This document shows, in pieces, positions 56,393-64,000 of a stretch of DNA of 64,000 nt. The position numbers and the translations under genes are program-made. Under the pieces are notes generated by a model. It had not been told where the DNA came from, did not search any database, and saw only the letters and a list, made by a program, of their open reading frames with translations. The first letter of the stretch is position 1. Each line of letters starts with the position of its first letter. Source of the stretch: Methylobacterium tardum (GTDB taxonomy: Bacteria > Pseudomonadota > Alphaproteobacteria > Rhizobiales > Beijerinckiaceae); contig NZ_CP097484.1 in assembly GCF_023546765.1 (NCBI RefSeq), positions 5,948,001 through 6,012,000 of the forward strand. Reading direction: 5' to 3'.

Positions 56393-58252
56393 ATGGCAGA
56401 TCCGGTGGACCCGATCCTCTCGGTCTCAGACCTCACCGTGTCCTTCCGCTCGGACGGGCGCTGGCGCGAGGTCGTGCACGGCGTCTCGTTCGATGTCGGG
56501 CCCCGCGAGACCGTGGCCCTCGTCGGCGAATCCGGCTCCGGCAAGAGCGTCAGCGCCCTGTCGATCCTGCGCCTCCTGCCGCGGGACGCGAGCCGCATCG
56601 GCGGGCGCGTGCGCTTCGAAGGCCGCGAGCTGCTCGCCGCCCCCGAGGCCGAGATGCGGCGGGTGCGCGGCGATTCCATCGCCATGATCTTCCAGGAGCC
56701 GATGACCTCCCTGAACCCGGTCCTGACCATCGGCTTCCAGATCGCCGAGGCGCTGATCCGGCACCGGGGCCTGTCGCGGTCCGCCGCCGAGGCAGAGGCG
56801 CTCCGGCTCCTCGACAAGGTCCGGATCCCGGCCGCCCGGTCGCGCCTGCACGAGTACCCGCACCGCTTCTCGGGCGGCATGCGCCAGCGGGTGATGATCG
56901 CCATGGCGCTCGCCTGCCGGCCGAAGCTCCTCATCGCCGACGAGCCGACCACGGCGCTCGACGTCACGATCCAGGCCCAGATCCTCGACCTCATCAAGAG
57001 CCTGCAGGACGAGGAGGGCATGTCGGTCCTGTTCATCACCCACGACATGGGCGTGGTCGCCGAGATCGCCGACCGCACCGTGGTGATGTACCGGGGCCGC
57101 GCCGTGGAGGCCGGCCCGACCGCGCGGATCTTCGACGCCCCCGCCGAGCCCTACACGCGGGCGCTGCTGGCCGCGGTCCCGCGCCTCGGGACCATGGCGG
57201 GCCGTCCCCGCCCGATGCGCTTCCCGGTGGTCGACCGGGCCACCGGCCTGGCGGCGCCGACGCCCGAGACCCCCGAAACCGTCCGGGCCGCCGACCGCCC
57301 GGTGCTGGAGGTGCGCGACCTGACCACCCGGTTCGACATCCGCTCCGGGCTCCTCGGCCGCGTGACCGGCCGGGTCCACGCGGTGGAGCGGGTCTCGTTC
57401 AGCCTCGCGGCCGGGGAGACCCTGGCGCTCGTCGGCGAGTCCGGCTGCGGCAAGTCCACCACCGGCCGCGCGATCCTGCGCCTCGTCGAGCCGCTCTCGG
57501 GCTCGGTCCTTCTCGACGGCGAGGACATCACCGGCCTCGGTCCCAAGACCCTGCGCGCCCGCCGCCAGCGCATGCAGATGATCTTCCAGGACCCGTTCGC
57601 CAGCCTCGACCCGCGCCTGAGCGTCGGCGCGGCGGTGGCGGAGCCGCTGCTGATCAACCGTCTCGCGCCGCCCCGGGAAGCGCGCCAGCGGGCCGAGAAC
57701 CTGCTCGCCCGGGTCGGGCTTCCCCCCGAGACCGCCGGGCGCTTTCCCCACGAGTTCTCCGGCGGCCAGCGCCAGCGCATCTGCATCGCCCGGGCGCTCG
57801 CCCTGAACCCCCGCCTGATCGTCGCCGACGAGGCGGTCTCGGCGCTCGACGTCTCGGTGAAGGCGCAGGTCGTGAACCTGATGCTCGACCTCCAGGCGGA
57901 GTTCGGCCTCGCCTACCTGTTCATCTCGCACGACATGGCGGTGGTCGAGCGGGTGAGCCACCGGGTGGCGGTGATGTATCTCGGCGAGATCGTGGAGATC
58001 GGCCCCCGAGCCGCGATCTTCGGCGACCCACAGCACCCCTACACGAAGAAGCTGCTGGCCGCCGTGCCGGTCCCGGATCCGGCCCGGCGCGGCGAGCGGC
58101 ACGCCCTGCCGGACGACGAGATCCGCAGCCCGATCCGCGCGCCCGACTACGTGCCGCCGGAGCGGCTCTACCGGGAGGTCGCCCCCGGCCACGTCGTTCA
58201 GGACTGGGGCGCCGACTGGGCCGCAGCGGCACCGGAGATCGCGGCCGCCTGA
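56393..58252 (+). CDS. Fused double ABC ATPase (DppD-DppF in one chain, GsiA type)
   Basis: 619-residue protein with two complete ATPase halves that energise the importer. First half at about 8-270: Walker A GESGSGKS, signature [14 protein letters not shown], Walker [10 protein letters not shown]. Second half at about 300-580: [35 protein letters not shown], each with an oligopeptide-type C-terminal YTRALL/YTKKLL segment. In most peptide importers these are separate proteins; the fusion is as in GsiA, the glutathione importer ATPase. No gsiB-specific evidence fixes the substrate. Confidence 0.95.
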   Translation: MADPVDPILSVSDLTVSFRSDGRWREVVHGVSFDVGPRETVALVGESGSGKSVSALSILRLLPRDASRIGGRVRFEGRELLAAPEAEMRRVRGDSIAMIFQEPMTSLNPVLTIGFQIAEALIRHRGLSRSAAEAEALRLLDKVRIPAARSRLHEYPHRFSGGMRQRVMIAMALACRPKLLIADEPTTALDVTIQAQILDLIKSLQDEEGMSVLFITHDMGVVAEIADRTVVMYRGRAVEAGPTARIFDAPAEPYTRALLAAVPRLGTMAGRPRPMRFPVVDRATGLAAPTPETPETVRAADRPVLEVRDLTTRFDIRSGLLGRVTGRVHAVERVSFSLAAGETLALVGESGCGKSTTGRAILRLVEPLSGSVLLDGEDITGLGPKTLRARRQRMQMIFQDPFASLDPRLSVGAAVAEPLLINRLAPPREARQRAENLLARVGLPPETAGRFPHEFSGGQRQRICIARALALNPRLIVADEAVSALDVSVKAQVVNLMLDLQAEFGLAYLFISHDMAVVERVSHRVAVMYLGEIVEIGPRAAIFGDPQHPYTKKLLAAVPVPDPARRGERHALPDDEIRSPIRAPDYVPPERLYREVAPGHVVQDWGADWAAAAPEIAAA

Positions 58253-58279
58253 TCAGGATCCACCCCAGATCCCGGCGCG

Positions 58280-58705
58280 TCACTCGGCCGGGTTGAAGCA
58301 CAACGTGCCGGCGCGGCGCGTCGGCTTGCCGGTATCGTTCGTGTGGTTGACCCCATCCATCACCGGCACCTCCGGAAAATCGAACGGGCTGACCCCGTCC
58401 AGGCACGCCGCATTGACGGCGTAGAGGTCCTGGTTCGAACGTCGCTGATGATGCGTGTAGATCCCGCATCGGGAGCAGAAGAAGTGCTGCGCGGCGCCGG
58501 TGTGGAAGCGGTAGCTCGTCAGCGTGTCCGTGCCGCGCAGGATCCTGATCCCGCCCTTCTCGGCCATGACGACGACGGCCCCGCGCATCCGGCAATAGGA
58601 GCATGTGCAGCGCCGGGCCGAGGCGAGGTCATCCGTGAGCCGTGCTTCGAACCGCACGGCGCCGCAATGGCATTGGCCGGACCGGATGGTGATGTCGCCC
58701 GCCAT
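58280..58705 (-). CDS. GFA/CENP-V family zinc protein
   Basis: 141-residue protein of the glutathione-dependent formaldehyde-activating enzyme-like fold. Zinc-binding cysteines: GQCHCGAVRFE (two), CTCSYCRMRGA (three) and FFCSRCGIYTHHQ (two). Family members bind glutathione-S-hydroxymethyl or have unknown roles; activity towards formaldehyde is not proven for short members. The ATG at 58705 is used; 20 codons upstream are unconserved. Convergent with the ABC ATPase gene. Confidence 0.9.
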   Translation of the reverse strand: MAGDITIRSGQCHCGAVRFEARLTDDLASARRCTCSYCRMRGAVVVMAEKGGIRILRGTDTLTSYRFHTGAAQHFFCSRCGIYTHHQRRSNQDLYAVNAACLDGVSPFDFPEVPVMDGVNHTNDTGKPTRRAGTLCFNPAE

Positions 58706-59263
58706 GGTGGGTGTGTCTCCCGTCAGATTCTGTGCCGACCCGGTCCGTCGCGCATCCACGCGCATCGGTGCCGCCGGCGGGTGGGGCCCGGTTACGGTCT
58801 CCCGCGTGGGTCCCGACAGGCGTGGGTTGCCAGCATCGTCCGCAGACTGGACGCGGCGTCAGGCGCGATGCGCTCCGCGCGCTCGGATGATCGATGCGGA
58901 TCCGATCGCTGTCGTGCCTGCGGGGCGCTGATCGTGATCGGACGATAAGGCGCGCGACCCGACCGAACAATCCATCAAGTCGTCACGCGTCGCGTGAGGA
59001 AATCGCACGCGACGCGGCGCAGCGTTCGCGGCTCGTGTGTTCGTCGGGCCGCCGTGTGGCCGAGCTGGATGGCCTTGGCGCTCGGCGAGCGCTTGGCGGC
59101 GTAGCCGGGGGCGACCTCTGCGTGCCGAAGGTGGTCGTGCGCCTCCTCCGCTTCGCGGGCGTCGGTAGGCGATCCAATCCGCGAGGCTGTAACGGCCGGC
59201 TGCCGTCCGGGCGTTCCTGGCCGAGCGGGGCCGTGTCATTCTGCCCGAAACCGGGAGGATGAC
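58706..59263. other. Long intergenic region without a supported gene
   Basis: About 560 bases between divergent genes. Several frames stay open because of high GC, but none has a good start, a conserved domain or a convincing ribosome-binding site. In one minus-strand frame around 59060-59190 the codon choice looks coding-like (a helix-rich stretch with AREAEEAHDHLRHAEV), which might be a decayed gene. Confidence 0.4.
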
Positions 59264-59665
59264 ATGAGACGCGGGCGCGGCCTTGCTGTGGCGGGCTTCT
59301 GTGTGGCGGGCACCCTGATCTTCGCGGGCGCCGCGACGGCGCAGGAGGTCAAGCGGACCGAGCTCGGCCGCATGCCGGTCTCGGGCGACGACAGCCGGGA
59401 GATCGTCATGCAGCTGGTCGAGGTTCCGCCGGGGGCGACCTCGCGGCGACACGTCCACAACGGTGAGGAGGCCTTCTACGTCATCGAGGGCGGCTCGGCG
59501 CAGTTGCACGGTCAGGAGCCGAAGGAGCGGCCCACGGGCGAGCGCGGGATCAACAAGCGCGGTGTTCCCCATGCCGGCTACACGGTGGTCGGCGACAGGA
59601 CCTTGAGGATCCTGTCGGTCTACGTCGTCGACAAGGGCCGCCCGCTCCAGGAGGCTGCCGACTGA
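59264..59665 (+). CDS. Exported small cupin
   Basis: 133 residues: signal peptide to about 27 (AVAGFCVAGTLIFAGAATAQ) and a cupin_2 barrel with metal-site pattern RRHVHNGEEAFYVIEGG (His 62/64, Glu 68-69) and GVPHAGYTV (His about 100). Substrate unknown; periplasmic cupins of this sort are common in Methylobacterium. The ATG follows GGGAGGATGAC. It stands as a single-gene unit. Confidence 0.88.
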   Translation: MRRGRGLAVAGFCVAGTLIFAGAATAQEVKRTELGRMPVSGDDSREIVMQLVEVPPGATSRRHVHNGEEAFYVIEGGSAQLHGQEPKERPTGERGINKRGVPHAGYTVVGDRTLRILSVYVVDKGRPLQEAAD

Positions 59666-59720
59666 GCCGGTCGCTACAGGGGAGGGGCTGCCTCATACGT
59701 GGCGACAATGTGGCGAAAGC

Positions 59721-59749
59721 TTGACTATTCGACTCGAATCACATTATAG
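59721..59749 (+). promoter_or_regulatory. Near-consensus promoter with palindromic spacer
   Basis: TTGACT (59721-59726) and TTATAG (59744-59749) are separated by exactly 17 bases. The spacer starts with ATTCGA-C-TCGAAT (59727-59739), a perfect six-base inverted repeat, suggesting a repressor operator. The next start codon is 48 bases downstream (59798). Confidence 0.6.
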
Positions 59750-59797
59750 CTTGACCGTTGCGTTGCGGATACATCGCCCGGGTCCCTGGAGGTTCGG

Positions 59798-60058
59798 ATG
59801 TGCGCGCGGAAGACCTACTACATCTTCGTCAAGGCGACTGACGATCGGCAGTTCTGCGCCATTCGGCAGGATCAGCCGATCCCGCAGATGATCGACGGCG
59901 TGCAGTGGATGTATGTGAGCTGCATCGACACGTCGCGGGATAAACCGTTCGGGTTCGATGTCGACGCGGCACACGAGGCCATGCGGCATCGCGGCGTCTA
60001 CTTCTACCGTCGCGAGCTGATGTTCCGCCGCACCAACTTCCTCCTCGAAGCCGCCTGA
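59798..60058 (+). CDS. Small protein, unknown function
   Basis: 86 residues beginning at an ATG 48 bases past the promoter candidate. Mixed alpha/beta with many aromatic residues (KTYYIFVKATDDRQFCAIRQ, GVQWMYVSC, HRGVYFYRREL) and three Cys; no signal peptide. I do not recognise the family. The next gene starts at its stop codon (TGATG overlap), so they form a two-gene operon. Confidence 0.65.
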   Translation: MCARKTYYIFVKATDDRQFCAIRQDQPIPQMIDGVQWMYVSCIDTSRDKPFGFDVDAAHEAMRHRGVYFYRRELMFRRTNFLLEAA

Positions 60059-60501
60059 TGGCGGGTCTGCGCGGGCGGCGCCAGAAGGCCGTGCGGGTCT
60101 GTTTCGGCGCGGCCATGGTCGTCTGCGGGATCGCGGCCGGGACCGGCATGCCGTCAGGTGCGGCGCAGGCCCAGGTCCCGGCGCGGATCGGTACCTGCGT
60201 CGCCACCACCATCGCGCGGATCGGGACGCGGTTCAGCGGCCGGCTGGTGAAGCCGCAGCGCGACGGCCTCGGCGAGGGAACCAGCGTCGACCTGAAGAAC
60301 GGCGTCTACGGAATCTCCTACGCGTATGTCGAAGCCGTCGCGCGATCGCGGGTCGGCGATCGCGCGATCACCTGCCTCGTCGCCCTGCCGAAAGGCTGCC
60401 CGAAGGGCGACGATCGCGGGAAGATGTACACCACCACCAACCTGCGGACCCTCGATTCCTGGACGTTGCCAGATTCGCAGCACATGTGCGGCGGCGCCTG
60501 A
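60058..60501 (+). CDS. Exported protein, unknown function
   Basis: 147 residues; basic N-terminus and hydrophobic segment with cleavage near GAAQAQV (about 39), then a compact beta-rich domain containing GTCVATTIARIGTRF, SYAYVEAVARSRVGDRAITCLV, KGCPKGDDRGKMY. Several Cys could form disulfides. No family recognised. Starts on the last base of the previous gene's stop. Confidence 0.7.
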   Translation: MAGLRGRRQKAVRVCFGAAMVVCGIAAGTGMPSGAAQAQVPARIGTCVATTIARIGTRFSGRLVKPQRDGLGEGTSVDLKNGVYGISYAYVEAVARSRVGDRAITCLVALPKGCPKGDDRGKMYTTTNLRTLDSWTLPDSQHMCGGA

Positions 60502-60583
60502 GCCCGGCGCACCCTTCGTGGGCTGTCGCGTGTTGACCCTTGGCTTGGGCCGGTCTCGGGCCTCGACCGCGGGAGGGTGGGCT

Positions 60584-60913
60584 TTGTCGTTCAGGAAGGG
60601 TTTTGCCGCCGTCATGGCCGCTGCGTTGGTCGGAGCGCCTGGTGCGGCCCGGGCCTGGGGCGTTCCCGGATGCACCAACCTGCCCGAATACAATCGGGCG
60701 TTGGGCGCCTTACAGGGCATGACCAGCGCCTGTGACATGAGCGTCGAGGAGGCGCGCCGCGTGATCGCGGCGCATGACGGCGTCGCCGCGCCGCCTCCGA
60801 ACGCGGCGCCGCTCCCGGGCGCGGCGCCACAGGCCGTGTCGAGGCCGCGTGTCCGGCACCGCCATCGCGGGAAGCGCGCGCATCACAGGACGGCGATCCT
60901 GCGGCACCGCTGA
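60584..60913 (+). CDS. Small exported basic protein, unknown function
   Basis: 109 residues from a TTG at 60584 behind a strong GGGAGGG site. Signal peptide (KGFAAVMAAALVGAPGAARA, cleavage about residue 24), a helical core around CTNLPEYNRALGALQGMTSACD with two Cys, and a Pro/Ala then Arg/His-rich tail (RPRVRHRHRGKRAHHRTA). An ATG ten codons on (60614) would shorten the signal peptide. Confidence 0.55.
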   Translation: MSFRKGFAAVMAAALVGAPGAARAWGVPGCTNLPEYNRALGALQGMTSACDMSVEEARRVIAAHDGVAAPPPNAAPLPGAAPQAVSRPRVRHRHRGKRAHHRTAILRHR

Positions 60914-60934
60914 ACCGCCGCGCAGGGTCGAGGT

Positions 60935-61402
60935 TTAGCGCTCGCCCGACGCGGCCGCCGCGCGGGCGCGCGCCCATTCCCGGTCGCGCTCGGCCTGCCG
61001 GGCCCGCGCCTCGGCCGCGTAGGCGTCCTGTTCCGCACGCTCCCGCTTCCTCTGGCGATCGGCGGCGGCCGAAGCCCGCTTCCGCCAAGCTTCGGTCTCG
61101 GCCTTCTGGCGCGCCAGCTCCTCGACGGTGACGGGCTTCACCGGCTCCTTCGGCTGCGCCCAGGCGTAGGGACGGCGGGGTGCCGGCGAGGGCCGGTCTT
61201 CCGAGCGCGGCGCCTCTCGCCGCTGCCCGAACGCCCGGCTCGCCTCGGCCAGCGTCAGGCCGGCGCCGCGGGCGATGCGTTCGGCGGCTGCGCGGGCAGC
61301 CGTCCGTTCGCCGGCCGTGGCGCCGTGCTCGGCGAGCACGAGGCATTTCTCGAACCGATCCCGGTCCGCGGGCGTCATGACGGACTTCATGGCCGCCGTC
61401 AT
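60935..61402 (-). CDS. Helical charged protein with DUF2786-like N-terminus
   Basis: 155 residues. The N-terminal 45 (RFEKCLVLAEHGATAGER, AAAERIARGAGLTLAEASRAF) resemble the DUF2786 helical domain seen in small phage- or plasmid-linked proteins. After a Pro-rich linker a long charged coiled-coil-like helix follows (Ala/Arg/Glu-rich). Function unknown. Convergent with the small exported protein gene. Confidence 0.6.
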   Translation of the reverse strand: MTAAMKSVMTPADRDRFEKCLVLAEHGATAGERTAARAAAERIARGAGLTLAEASRAFGQRREAPRSEDRPSPAPRRPYAWAQPKEPVKPVTVEELARQKAETEAWRKRASAAADRQRKRERAEQDAYAAEARARQAERDREWARARAAAASGER

Positions 61403-61515
61403 ACCGCCAAGCCCGTCGATCTGTCCCGCCGCTCATCGCGAAGTCTGGGACGTCTCGCCGAGACCGGCTGGAGCCCGGGATCGACGCGCGGCCTCGGGCC
61501 CCGGAGGCTACGCCC

Positions 61516-62085
61516 TCAGTTCGGCTTGGCGCTCGCCACGGTGTTGGTGAAGCTGTAACTGCCGAGCTTCTCGCCGACCACCTGCACGGCCCCGTCCGTG
61601 AGCGTGTTCAGCCGGCGGGAGCGGATCTTCATCGTGCCGGATAGGCCGGCGAACTTGCCCGTGCCGCCGATCCACTCGCCCGTGCCCTCGTTCGCCGCCC
61701 CGAGCGGCTGCACCGGATAGTCCCACTTCTCGAACACGTGGTCACCGTCGGCATCGACGTAGTCGCAATAGCCGTGGTTCTCGACCGTCTTGGCGGTGTT
61801 GTCGATTAGCGGCGCGGAGGTGCAGCGGCCGGCCATGTTGTGCAGGAGCTTCCCGCCGGACTCGTTGACGGCCGTCATCATGTTGATCGTGGCGGACGCC
61901 ATGCGGTTCTCGCCGATCATCACAGGTTTCGGCGCGGCCGGAATCGTCGCGGTGTAGGTGATCCGGAATTCGCCCTGGCGCGGCATGTCCTCCGCGGCCG
62001 ACGGTCCGGAGCTCAGAAGCAGCACCCCAAGTGTCGCTGCCGTACAGGTGACGAGCGATGTTGTCCGTCTGTCCCTTCGTGTCAC
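61516..62085 (-). CDS. Exported protein, possible lipocalin/allene-oxide-cyclase-like barrel
   Basis: 189 residues from a GTG at 62085 behind GGGAGG. Signal peptide to about 31 (AATLGVLLLSSGPSAAED). The mature part is rich in strands: QGEFRITYTATIPA, GYCDYVDADGDHVFEKWDY, and GEWIGGTGKFAGLSGTMKI, a GGTGKFAGxxG pattern seen in small secreted beta-barrel proteins. I do not recognise a precise family. A long noncoding region lies upstream. Confidence 0.72.
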   Translation of the reverse strand: MTRRDRRTTSLVTCTAATLGVLLLSSGPSAAEDMPRQGEFRITYTATIPAAPKPVMIGENRMASATINMMTAVNESGGKLLHNMAGRCTSAPLIDNTAKTVENHGYCDYVDADGDHVFEKWDYPVQPLGAANEGTGEWIGGTGKFAGLSGTMKIRSRRLNTLTDGAVQVVGEKLGSYSFTNTVASAKPN

Positions 62086-62832
62086 GGTAACCTCCCTATC
62101 AGGCGCAGAGAAGGCCGTTTGATACCGATCGTCGTCCCGAGGTCTGGCCCTCCGAATCGATTGCGCCAATCGAAGAGTGATGCTGACAAAATCAATATTC
62201 AATAATTCTGTGTAACTGATGCTGTACATTGTATGGCCCGCGATGGAGCGGCCCAAATTCATGTCCCTGAGGTGGTGCAATTCTCGGTGACGTTGGCCCG
62301 CGCCCTGATCGTGCTGCATGTCCGGAGCTGTTCGTCGTGGCCGGTCGCGGACCATGGCTGAGGGCGTCGCGAACCGTGCGCCCGTAGCCGCAGAGCTCTG
62401 CATCGAGCTCTTGGTTGTCGGCGGTCGCTGAAGCGGCGGCCTTGGTGCTCCGTTCTATATCGAGGAGCGGAAGGAGCGCCGCCGAATTGAGCGGAAGCCT
62501 AGGCCGCACCTCCCTCGGCATGGCGGCGGGACGGCTGGACGGCTCCGATGCGCCTCCCGTCCCGCGGCCGCGCCCTGGTGCGGTCTCCGGCATGTGCTCG
62601 TAAGCACAGTGTCGGAACCGGATGGCCGTATCCGGGCAAAGCGCAGGTTTCCGGCAGGGCTTCGCGCTCAATCGTGGGCCGGCCTGCGCACATATTCGTG
62701 AAGAAACGCTTTCTCTGTCTGGATGTTTCGGGTGCACTTCCGGCTTTTCGCAAACGGCCGGGCATCATCGGACGACATCTCGATCGAGCGTCGCCGCGTG
62801 ATGGCTTTGCTTACGGTTGACAGGAGGAAGAC
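62086..62832. other. Long intergenic region without a supported gene
   Basis: About 750 bases between divergent genes. Around 62175-62235 it is AT-rich (CAATATTCAATAATTCTG), suitable for promoters. Open frames on both strands lack a start site, domain or matching codon use, so I report none. Confidence 0.45.
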
Positions 62833-63120
62833 ATGCGAATGAAGCTTGCAGGCGCCGCTCTCCTCGCGCTCGGCACCCTGACCGCCACAATCGACACGGC
62901 GGACGCCGCGCAGGGCTGCGGCCCCGGGTTCCACAGGGGCTTCTACGGCTGGTGCAAGCCCAATTGGCGCCCCTACGCCTACCGCCCGGTCTACTACGCG
63001 CGGCCGGTGGTCTACGGCTGGCACCGTCCCTGGGCCTGGCGCCGCGTCGGCTGGCACCGCCCCTGGGGTTGGCACCATCATGGCGGCTGGCGTCACGCGG
63101 CTTGGCACCACGGATGGTGA
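62833..63120 (+). CDS. GCG_CRPN-type exported His/Trp-rich protein
   Basis: 95 residues: signal peptide to about 25, then GCGPGFHRGFYGWCKPNWRP, the GCG...C(K/R)PN prefix that defines this Rhizobiales family, followed by Tyr/Arg/Trp/His-rich repeats (GWHRPWAWRRVGWHRPWGWHHHGG has period of about nine). The ATG follows AGGAGGAAG. Function unknown; metal or polyphenol binding in the envelope is often guessed from composition. Compare the His/Gly-rich protein at 2720. Confidence 0.85.
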   Translation: MRMKLAGAALLALGTLTATIDTADAAQGCGPGFHRGFYGWCKPNWRPYAYRPVYYARPVVYGWHRPWAWRRVGWHRPWGWHHHGGWRHAAWHHGW

Positions 63121-63136
63121 TCGGGTGAAGGCCGCG

Positions 63137-63160
63137 GAGCCGGCACGCGCGTGCCGGCTC
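63137..63160. terminator. Perfect 24-base palindrome between convergent genes
   Basis: GAGCCGGCACG-CG-CGTGCCGGCTC. It lies 16 bases past the GCG_CRPN gene and 23 bases before the end of the permease gene. It can fold in both transcripts and may be a two-way terminator, though without T-tracts. Confidence 0.5.
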
Positions 63161-63183
63161 CCGTCCAAGGCGTCCCATCGCTC

Positions 63184-63924
63184 CTAGGCATGAGACCCGG
63201 CCCGGCGCGCCGCTCCGGTTTCGAGCGCGCGCAGGCCGGCGTCGATCAGGATCGCCAGCGCCGAGACCACGAGGCCGCCCTGCAGGACGTAGGCGGTGTT
63301 GCCGGTGAGGAGGCCGGAGACGATGACCTCGCCGAGGGTGCTGGCCGCGACTGTCGAGCCGATCGTCGCCGTCGCGAGGCCGATGACGGCCGAGAGTCGG
63401 ATCCCCGAGAGGATCATCGGCAGCGCGAGAGGGAGCTCCACCTGCACGAGCCGCTGGCGATCGGTCATCCCGATGCCGCGTGCCGCCTCCATCAGCGCCG
63501 GATCGAGGCCCTCCAGGCCGGTCAGGGCCGTCTCGAAGATCGGCAGCAATCCGTACAGGACGAGGGCGATCAGCGTCGGGACCGTGCCGAACCCGAAGAT
63601 CGGCACCGCCAGCGCCAGGACGGCGACCGGCGGGAAGGTCTGGCCGAGATTGGCGAGCGCGCGGGCGAAGGGCAGGACGTCGCGCCCGGCCGGCCGGGTC
63701 GCCGCGATTGCGGAGCCCAGGGCGAGCAGGCTGGCCGCCAGGGTCGCGGCGGCGACCAGCAGGAGGTGGTTGACGGCCAGCGTCAGGAGCGGGGTCTGCG
63801 CGTAGATCGGCGGGGTGCCGGCGGGCGCGAACGGCCGGAACAGCCCCGCAAACGCCTCCGGCGCCGCCAGGAACGCGACCAGCAGGACGAGCAGCGCGGC
63901 CTTCGGGATCGACGCCCGGCTCAC
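63184..63924 (-). CDS. ABC transporter permease, osmoprotectant (OpuC/YehW) type
   Basis: 246-residue permease with five or six helices: AVNHLLLVAAATLAASLLAL, LANLGQTFPPVAVLALAVPIFG (the family PP.A motif), LYGLLPIFETALTGLEGLD and EAARGIGMTDRQRLVQVELPLALP (cytoplasmic EAA loop), as in glycine-betaine/choline importers. It starts with GTG overlapping the stop of the upstream ATPase gene by four bases. The substrate-binding partner lies outside the window. Confidence 0.92.
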   Translation of the reverse strand: MSRASIPKAALLVLLVAFLAAPEAFAGLFRPFAPAGTPPIYAQTPLLTLAVNHLLLVAAATLAASLLALGSAIAATRPAGRDVLPFARALANLGQTFPPVAVLALAVPIFGFGTVPTLIALVLYGLLPIFETALTGLEGLDPALMEAARGIGMTDRQRLVQVELPLALPMILSGIRLSAVIGLATATIGSTVAASTLGEVIVSGLLTGNTAYVLQGGLVVSALAILIDAGLRALETGAARRAGSHA

Positions 63925-64000
63925 GGGCCCGCGCCCTGCGCCTCGAGCCTCGCCCGCGTCACCCGGCCCAGGATGACGCCGTCGCGGCTCACCGGCAGAG
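63921..64000 (-). CDS. ABC transporter ATPase, C-terminal end only (CBS-like)
   Basis: Only the last 26 or so codons are inside the window, coding for SRDGVILGRVTRARLEAQGAG and the stop at 63921-63923. The pattern VSRDGVILGRVTR matches the second CBS repeat at the end of OpuCA/YehX-type ATPases. The four-base overlap with the permease start supports an operon. Confidence 0.6.
   Translation of the reverse strand, partial: LPVSRDGVILGRVTRARLEAQGAGP

Overview
The window is GC-rich (about 70 % by eye) and densely coded. It looks like the chromosome of an alphaproteobacterium of the order Hyphomicrobiales, most likely Methylobacterium or a close relative. The clues are a MucR/Ros regulator, a rhizobial-type dnaK-dnaJ-pmtA block, YqgE, a GCG_CRPN-type His/Trp-rich secreted protein, a C-type NnrU membrane protein, and two families of palindromic intergenic repeats of the kind scattered through these genomes. 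The genus is inferred; no rRNA or tRNA gene is present to confirm it.

Layout. 1-2.7 kb: nucleoside salvage operon (purine nucleoside phosphorylase, deoC, deoA). 2.7-7.5 kb, minus strand: dnaK, dnaJ, pmtA and a His/Gly-rich exported protein. 7.9-12.3 kb: exported Pro-rich protein, yqgE, peroxiredoxin, DedA, a membrane-anchored Mrr-like nuclease and MucR. 12.7-17.3 kb: an acyl-CoA synthetase/GNAT fusion and a long L,D-transpeptidase. 17.7-27.7 kb: carbohydrate and envelope genes (acyltransferase, GH10 glycosidase, SDR, zwf, divergent opgD/opgH, a short L,D-transpeptidase). 27.8-36.8 kb: cupin, DUF971, moaA, radA, alr, cvpA-purF, SDR, DHFR-like. 36.7-44.5 kb: LysR/MFS divergent pair, YbdK ligase, der with a TPR protein, NnrU and a large exported protein. 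44.6-47.1 kb: small unknowns, a lytic transglycosylase and yedK. 47.2-58.3 kb: ureide genes allE-allA with a DctA-type carrier, a LysR regulator, an M20 amidohydrolase and a four-gene peptide-type ABC importer. 58.3-64 kb: GFA protein, cupin, several small exported unknowns, a GCG_CRPN protein and part of an osmoprotectant-type ABC importer.

Most genes are housekeeping or ordinary accessory genes. I did not find a defence island, prophage, CRISPR array or clear new multi-gene system. The strongest unexpected signal is a series of five reading-frame breaks (GH10, opgH, moaA, an SDR, an MFS transporter). At least four would be repaired by one extra base in a G or C run, which points to either consensus-sequence deletions or real decay. 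The moaA break removes the natural stop and makes a spurious 790-residue reading frame that runs through a repeat and antisense to radA. Other points of interest are a 97-residue protein with fourteen aliphatic residues spaced exactly five apart, and a near-consensus promoter with a palindrome filling its spacer ahead of two unknown genes.

The repeats (five copies of family A, six of family B, one of them a half copy) lie almost always just past gene ends or between transcription units. Starts were chosen from family alignment knowledge and ribosome-binding sites, and several are GTG or TTG.
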